Shown piece after piece: positions 33,740-38,184 of a stretch of DNA of 38,184 nt. The stretch covers positions 1 through 38,184 of the forward strand of contig NZ_JAACFT010000054.1 of assembly GCF_029051685.1 (NCBI RefSeq), written 5' to 3'. Each line of letters starts with the position of its first letter. The stretch's first letter is position 1. The position numbers and the translations under genes are program-made. The stretch is from Bradyrhizobium sp. CSA207 (GTDB lineage Bacteria > Pseudomonadota > Alphaproteobacteria > Rhizobiales > Xanthobacteraceae). The notes below the pieces were generated by a model. The model was not told the DNA's origin. It saw nothing but the letters and a program-made list of their open reading frames with translations, and made no database searches.

Positions 33740-33931
33740 ATGTCGAAACCAGGCCTAAATCTGCCCACGAGCGGGTATGCGATCATCGTCGACGGTCTTG
33801 TGAAAACCGAGTTCGCCACGACGGACGGCGTGGAGATCGGGGCCAAGGATTTGAAGCGTCGATTTCCCATACTGCAAGTCGAGATTTTCGATGCGGCTGT
33901 GCAGGCCGCCCGGGATGTGAATGCACCGTAG
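33740..33931 (+). CDS. small uncharacterised protein (63 aa)
   Basis: The reading is KPGLNLPTSGYAIIVDGLVK, TEFATTDGVEIGAKDLKRRF, then VEIFDAAVQAARDVNAP. It is compact, with alternating strand-helix character and normal codon use. I recall very similar small proteins in Bradyrhizobium genomes, usually of the form GYAIIVDG..KTEF.T..GA..GA..LK.RFP.LQ..I.DA, without known function. It begins three bases after the peptidase frame ends, with GATCTGAAG before the ATG as a moderate ribosome-binding site. Confidence 0.6.
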   Translation: MSKPGLNLPTSGYAIIVDGLVKTEFATTDGVEIGAKDLKRRFPILQVEIFDAAVQAARDVNAP

Positions 33932-33997
33932 GGTTACGGGTGTGGCGACCGGACGCTCAGGCTCGATCGGCCTGCATCCAGTTTGCTAAGATGGTTC

Positions 33998-34219
33998 ATG
34001 GCAAAGACCGAATCAGAGCGCGCGATCCGAGCTTTGGCAACGACGTGGTATGACACGCTTGCCGAAGAGAGGCGTGAGCATCCGAGCTTCTCCGAATTCA
34101 AAACGTGGCTTTTGAACAACCACTACTCGCACTACTTGCATTTCCGTTCTCGCATGGGAGCCGACTACGATGCCGAGATGTGGTTCGACGATGAACTTGG
34201 CCAGAATTGGCGGAGGTAA
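33998..34219 (+). CDS. small uncharacterised protein (73 aa)
   Basis: MAKTESERAIRALATTWYDT then LAEERREHPSFSEFKTWLLN, HYSHYLHFRSRMGADYDAEM and WFDDELGQNWRR. It is acidic and aromatic, and looks like a real soluble protein. An upstream in-frame ATG (33983) gives five extra residues and is less likely. The stop is followed by the next start after three bases, with GGAGG inside its last codons serving that gene, so the two are probably co-transcribed. No family recognised. Confidence 0.6.
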   Translation: MAKTESERAIRALATTWYDTLAEERREHPSFSEFKTWLLNNHYSHYLHFRSRMGADYDAEMWFDDELGQNWRR

Positions 34220-34222
34220 GGC

Positions 34223-34477
34223 TTGGGCCAGGAGACACATCGCCCCGAATGGGGAAACATTTCACAAATCGTATCTGCGCTCTGTGCCTTGGCGTTGGCT
34301 ATCCTGGCCATCTACGGGTTCTTCTTTTCAAAGACCTCGCAGGCATTCGTGAGCTACCTCCAATCGGAGTTGGCATTGCGCAATATCCGCATGTCGAATC
34401 CGTGCTGCCACACGGCGCGACAACAACCGTCCGATGCAGCAAAACGCCTGTCGCGATCTCCGGCAAAGCGCGCCTGA
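34223..34477 (+). CDS. small single-span membrane protein, C-terminally altered
   Basis: A TTG start at 34223 is supported by GGAGG at 34212-34216. The protein has a short N-terminal part, one membrane span (IVSALCALALAILAIYGFFF) and SKTSQAFVSYLQSELALRNI. This matches a type I recall in rhizobia in which the span is followed by a long coiled coil starting at SELALRN. Here the coiled coil is missing: after about 34400 the reading becomes SNPCCHTARQQPSDAAKR, of different character, so the gene is probably truncated by a rearrangement upstream of IS5 copy 2. Confidence 0.45.
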   Translation: MGQETHRPEWGNISQIVSALCALALAILAIYGFFFSKTSQAFVSYLQSELALRNIRMSNPCCHTARQQPSDAAKRLSRSPAKRA

Positions 34478-34679
34478 TCTCAACTCTTCCCCGATGCACA
34501 CATCTCGCAGCTCTGCCCCACGTGCCGAGCCGGCAGACCGGGCCTTGCGATCTCCAACAATCCCCATAGCTGCAAAACCACGCATACCCGCCCGCGCCTT
34601 CGTTCAATCCGGCTTCAATGAGGTCGCGTAACTGCGCATGCCGCGCCGGCGCGTGAGCGCGACCTCACAGAACCCTCCA

Positions 34680-36089
34680 GATTCCTTGCAAACTTGATCT
34701 GTGATTCACTCGCCTTTGGGTGTTTTTGGCGGGGGACCAGATGCGGCACCGGAACGGCGGGAGACGGGAGAGCAGGATCTGTTCCGCTCTCGGCTCGATC
34801 AGATCATCGACCTGAAGCATCCGCTGGTGGCGCTGGGGCGCACGGTGGATTGGGAGTTCCTGGAGCGGGAGTTTGGGGCGGTCTACACCGATGATCCGGG
34901 CCGCCCACCACTGCCGACGCGATTGATGGCGGGGCTTTCGATCCTCAAGCACACCTACGACCTCTCCGACGAGGTGCTGTGCGAGCGGTGGGTCGAGAAC
35001 CCCTATTACCAATACTTCTGCGGCGAGGAGTTCTTCCAGCACCGGCTGGTGATCGATCGCTCGTCGCTGACGCGCTGCCGCAACCGGATGGGCGAGGCGC
35101 GGCTGCAAGCGTTGCTGCAGGAGAGCCTGTCGGTTGCCACCAGGACCAAGGCACTCAAGCCATCCGAGCTATCACGGGTAATTGTCGACACCACGGAGGC
35201 CCAAGAACGTGACGTTCCCCAATGATGCCAAGCTTCTGAACCGGGCGCGAGAAGGTGGTGCGGCTGGAACGGGGCTGCGCCAATCTTATGCGAGGGTGGG
35301 CAAGTTCGCCCTGATCCAGCATCAGCGCTATGCCCACGCCAAGCAGTTCAAGCGCGCCAACCGGGCGCTCAAGACGCTACGGACCTATCTCGGCCGCGTC
35401 ATCCGCGACATCGGCCGCAAGATCGAGGGCAACAGCGGGCTCGAAGCGACGTTCACCACGTTGCTGATGCTGGCACGCCGCGTGCGCGAGCAGCAGCAAC
35501 GTCAACGCGGGCCGAAGGTCTATTCCCTGCACGCGCCGGAAGTCGAATGCATCGGCAAGGGCAAGGCCCATCGGCCTTACAAGTTTGGCGTGTAAGTCTC
35601 CGTTGCATCCAAGATAAGCCGCGCGAAGGGCGGCCAGTTCGTCACCCACGTGAAGGTGCTGCCCGGCAACCCCTATGACGGTCACACGCTGGCCACCGTG
35701 ATCCCGGACATGGAGGCGCTGGTCGGCAGCACGATCGCACGCATCCTCGCCGACAAGGGATACCGCGGCCACAATGCGCCGCCCGATTACAAGTTCAGGG
35801 TCTTCCTCTCCGGCCAGAAGCAAGGGGTAACGCCCGCGATCAAGCGCGAACTCCGCCGCAGGTCCGCCGTCGAGCCCGTCATCGGCCATCTCAAAGCCGA
35901 GCACCGCATGGGCCGCAACTATCTCTGGTCCCGTCGGGGCGATGCCAACAACGCCGTCCTCGCCGCCGTCGGCTACAACTTCCGCCGCCTCATCCGCTGG
36001 CTCAGGCTTTTGTTGTGGCAACTCCTCAGCGCTCTCCTCGCGGAGTCGGCGGTCAATCCAGCCCGAAATTAGGGTTCTTCACGGACGAC
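34680..36089 (+). mobile_element. IS5-family element, copy 2: right end kept, left end lost
   Basis: From 34680 this repeats copy 1 (27353-28502) almost base for base, with only a handful of differences, and then carries on past copy 1's break: AIKRELRRRSAVEPVIGHLK, AEHRMGRNYLWSRRGDANNA and VLAAVGYNFRRLIRWLRLLL to a stop at 36070-36072. The right terminal repeat TTCTTCACGGACGAC is at 36075-36089, the inverse of copy 1's left repeat. The left terminal repeat is absent. The same frameshift near 35190 and the same TAA (35593-35595) as in copy 1 make it a dead element. Catalytic DDE residues are spread over broken frames. Confidence 0.9.
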
Positions 36090-36244
36090 GAAGAAAGGGT
36101 TGGACGCAGACCCGGCGCCCGGCATCGTTGAGCGAATGGCCTCGATCACGTGCGGATCGAAACTGCGTCATGTTCGCCGCTCGAACCCAGCGCCGCTTCG
36201 AGAGAGCCGGACGCATATAGGCGTCGGAAAACGGGCCGGCTCAA

Positions 36245-36279
36245 GAAATTTCCGCAGACTAAACGGAAATTTCAGTCTG
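36245..36279. repeat. interlocked inverted repeats
   Basis: GAAATTTCCG (36245-36254) pairs perfectly with CGGAAATTTC (36264-36273). The loop begins with CAGACT (36255-36260), which is complementary to AGTCTG directly after the right arm (36274-36279). GAAATTTC itself is a palindrome and occurs in both arms. It is AT-rich in a GC-rich setting. An operator or alternative-structure element is possible; no gene with a clear start follows. Confidence 0.6.
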
Positions 36280-36433
36280 GGGCCGCCGCGGGTCGATCCT
36301 GAAAAAGATTGTTTCTTCAGGAGGTTAGCTGGCGCGCCCGGAAGGATTCGACGGTCCGACCTTCAGGTTCGTAGTTTGGCGCTGAACGAAGCTGGTGGCG
36401 AGGGATGTGACCTCACGATTAGGTTGCTTGTGA

Positions 36434-36606
36434 TCAGCGTAACCCGGGATCGCACTCGATCTTATGGTTGGAAACAGCCGGTAGTTCACGCACCGGACGC
36501 ACTGATCTCGAAGTGGCATATCGAGCCCGGCGCGGCGGTACTCGATCTGGGGTGCGGATCCGGTGAACTGTCATTATGGATAGGTGGTAAGATGGATAGG
36601 TGGTAA
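36434..36606 (+). pseudogene. class I methyltransferase N-terminal scrap
   Basis: ISKWHIEPGAAVLDLGCGSG then ELSLWI contains motif I (VLDLGCGSG) of SAM-dependent methyltransferases. The similarity ends within ten residues, at the 16-bp tandem repeat, and a stop follows at 36604-36606. No other methyltransferase motif is found downstream. A start codon cannot be fixed. This is a fragment left by a rearrangement. Confidence 0.5.
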
Positions 36607-36607
36607 G
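36576..36607. repeat. perfect 16-bp tandem duplication
   Basis: ATGGATAGGTGGTAAG occurs twice in direct succession (36576-36591 and 36592-36607). It lies exactly at the join between the methyltransferase scrap and the IS66 scrap, so it may be a trace of slippage or of element insertion. Confidence 0.9.
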
Positions 36608-36649
36608 GTCAGGGCCCAAGTGGGGGGCGACTCGAAGCCGTTGAGACGG

Positions 36650-36840
36650 GTTGCCGACGACGCTGGTCCAAGCACGAGAAGCTCAACTCGTTCTGGAGAG
36701 CCCGCGGGAGCGCCTGGGCGCCTGTCACGAGCGTCGCCGCCTATTGATTATCGAGCTGCAGAGCTGGGTGCGCGAGGAGCGTGCCAAGCTCTCCAGGAAC
36801 AACCACACGGCCAGCGCGAACAGTGCAAGCGGGGGGACTC
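36650..36840 (+). pseudogene. IS66-family TnpC scrap
   Basis: The reading ERLGACHERRRLLIIELQSW then VREERAKLSRNNHTA matches the segment of IS66 transposases before the last catalytic part (L..W.REQRAKLSR.N..AKA.DYML). After HTA the frame is lost, and the expected NNAAERALR block is absent. Only about 60 codons remain. It marks the point where island debris gives way to the chromosomal M16 gene. Confidence 0.65.
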
Positions 36841-36928
36841 GGCAAAGCCGGACTCGGGGCTATGCCGCCCCGAGCTATTTGAAAAGTTAATTGGGCGTCG
36901 CCGACTTCGCGGCCGATGGCGCGCTGGT

Positions 36929-38184
36929 CTACTCGGCTGCTGCTCGTGGAGAGCGGCCGACAATGACGGTGAGGAGCCCCTGGCCCCACAGGCGCTTGGC
37001 GGCCGCTTTGGCATCGTCCAGCGTCACCGCATCGACGATGGCGTTGCGCTTCTCGATATAGTCGATCGGCAGCTTGTCCTGCTGATATTGCAGCAGCGCC
37101 TGCGCAAGCTTGGAGGAGGTGTCGAGCGCCAGCATCTGGGAGCCCTTGAGGTAGGACTTGGCCTCATCGAGCTCCTTCTGGGTCGGACCCTCCTCGGCAA
37201 TGCGGCACACCTCCTTCTCGATCACATCCATGGTGTCGCCGGCGCGGTCGGCGCGCGTGCCGGTGTTGCCGATGAAGACCGCCGAGTGCTCCATCCAGAG
37301 CAACGACTCGGATACCGAGTAGGCAAGCCCGCGCTTCTCGCGGACCTCGCGATAGAGTCGCGAGGACAATCCGCCGCCGCCCAGGATGTGATTGACGACA
37401 TAGGCCGCCATGAAGTTCGGATCGCTGCGCTTGACGCCAGGGCCACCGAAGGTGATCACCGTTTGCGGCACGTCGAGCGGCACGAAGGCGAGCTGCGGCG
37501 GCTTGGCGGCATCGATGTCGGGCACCGGCACGAGGTTGGCCTTGGCGGGGAGCGCGCCGAAGGTCTGGTCGAGCAGCTTGCCGAGCGTGGCCGGATCGAC
37601 GTCACCGACCACCGCGATCTTCAGTCCGTCCTTGGCAAGCACGCGGCCGACATAGTCCTTCATGTCGGCGACCGTGATGGTCGGCACGCTGTCGAGGTTG
37701 CCGTTGGTCTGCCGGCCATAGGGATGATCGCCGAAGGCGACCTCCAGGAATTTGCGGCTCGCCAGCGATGATGGATTGGTGGTCTCGCGGCGCAGCCCCG
37801 AGATGACCTGGGAGCGGATGCGCTCGACATCGGCGGCCTCGAAATGCGGCGAGGTCAGAGCCATCCGCAACAGGTCGAAGGCCTCGTCCTTGTTGTCGCG
37901 CAGCATGCGCAGGCTGCCGCGGAAGCTATCGCGGGTGGCGCTGAAGGACAGCTCGATGGCGCGGCGGTCCAGACGTTCGTGGAACGTCTTGGAGTCGAGA
38001 TCGCCGGAGCCTTCGTCGAGGAGGTCGCCAACGAGATTGGCGACGCCCGATTTGTCCTTGGGATCCTGGGCCGAGCCGCCGGCAAAGGAATATTCCATGG
38101 CGATCAGCGGCACGGTCGCATCCTGCACGAACCAGGCCTCGATGCCGCCCGGCGAGATCAGGTGCTGGATCTTTGCGGCCGCCT
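36929..38184 (-). CDS. M16-family peptidase (insulinase-like), 5' end outside window
   Basis: The frame is open to the window edge (IQHLISPGGIEAWFVQDATV at the visible N-terminus), giving about 417 residues of a family near 450. It has two M16 halves. Where catalytic members have HxxEH this one reads NLVGDLLDEGSGDLDSKTF, so the zinc site is absent. The second half has the substrate-binding arginine/tyrosine segment GGGGLSSRLYREVREKRGLA and YSVSESL. Such proteins are the non-catalytic partners of an M16 pair (like mitochondrial processing peptidase alpha). The catalytic partner would be expected just outside the window to the right. High-GC, regular codon use suggests core chromosome. Confidence 0.88.
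   Translation of the reverse strand, partial: AAAKIQHLISPGGIEAWFVQDATVPLIAMEYSFAGGSAQDPKDKSGVANLVGDLLDEGSGDLDSKTFHERLDRRAIELSFSATRDSFRGSLRMLRDNKDEAFDLLRMALTSPHFEAADVERIRSQVISGLRRETTNPSSLASRKFLEVAFGDHPYGRQTNGNLDSVPTITVADMKDYVGRVLAKDGLKIAVVGDVDPATLGKLLDQTFGALPAKANLVPVPDIDAAKPPQLAFVPLDVPQTVITFGGPGVKRSDPNFMAAYVVNHILGGGGLSSRLYREVREKRGLAYSVSESLLWMEHSAVFIGNTGTRADRAGDTMDVIEKEVCRIAEEGPTQKELDEAKSYLKGSQMLALDTSSKLAQALLQYQQDKLPIDYIEKRNAIVDAVTLDDAKAAAKRLWGQGLLTVIVGRSPRAAAE

Noticed and set aside
36245..36279. H-type RNA pseudoknot
   Set aside because: The pairing partners exist, but there is no linker between the stems, so a 10-bp and a 6-bp stem cannot both form; only alternative structures are possible.
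36584..37771. Plus-strand frame of 395 codons
   Set aside because: Antisense to the well-supported M16 peptidase, with composition (RRRRLRGRWRAG-like, H-rich) typical of a shadow frame.
1..38184. CRISPR array, tRNA or rRNA genes
   Set aside because: No regularly spaced direct repeats and no cloverleaf or rRNA-like segment was seen on reading; a tRNAscan run would settle tRNAs.

Overview
The window looks like part of the symbiosis island of a nitrogen-fixing alphaproteobacterium, most probably a Bradyrhizobium-type rhizobium. The grounds are the nif gene set and order (iscA-nifS-fixU, nifB-fdxN-nifZ), sigma-54/NifA promoter elements, high GC, a conjugation-gene remnant (trbI) and many broken insertion sequences of several families. 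This is judged by reading alone; no database search was run.

Layout. (1) 1-5445, plus strand: 3' part of a carbon-phosphorus lyase operon, phnH(partial)-phnI-phnJ-phnK-phnL, then a decayed phosphonate-operon gene (DUF1045 type) and phnN. The subunit genes look intact, but the operon tail is eroded and no phnM follows. (2) 5463-11966, mostly minus strand: a LysR remnant, then a tight cluster read from right to left: polytopic membrane protein (GT-C-like), GT2 glycosyltransferase, a YvcK/CofD-like domain fused to a second GT2-like domain, a HAD phosphatase and a nucleotidyltransferase. It looks like an uncharacterised lipid-linked glycan pathway. Remnants of a sugar nucleotidyltransferase and an SDR epimerase lie between the first two genes. 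(3) 11985-16273: IS110, IS256 and IS5/IS427-type remnants, a DUF4189 secreted protein and two small proteins. (4) 16812-25544, minus strand: the nif block. nifB has a -24/-12 promoter and an upstream TGT-N10-ACA site and leads nifB-fdxN-(dead gene)-(dead Fe-S LRV gene)-nifZ-nifZ2-three small genes, with ATGA stop/start overlaps at six junctions. iscA-nifS-fixU lies upstream, separated from nifB by the corpse of a prolyl-oligopeptidase-type S9 gene. A plus-strand gene of unknown function diverges from iscA. (5) 26229-30445: trbI and PD-(D/E)XK-like remnants, a truncated IS5 copy, an IS21 istB scrap, and an intact thioredoxin-fold protein with a helical tail. (6) 30446-34477: a defence- or stress-like island. 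It holds a broken CBASS-type CD-NTase gene diverging from a translationally coupled triad (sigma-factor-like protein, charged helical protein, ImmA/IrrE metallopeptidase), then an M41-like peptidase with a frameshift and three small proteins. (7) 34680-36840: a second copy of the same dead IS5, a methyltransferase scrap, small repeats and an IS66 scrap. (8) 36929-38184: an M16-family peptidase that looks like ordinary chromosomal sequence.

The strongest candidates for something undescribed are the YvcK/CofD-GT2 fusion cluster and the sigma/helical/ImmA triad beside a dead CD-NTase. The commonest theme is decay: at least a dozen genes or elements are recognisable only when reading frames are stitched together.
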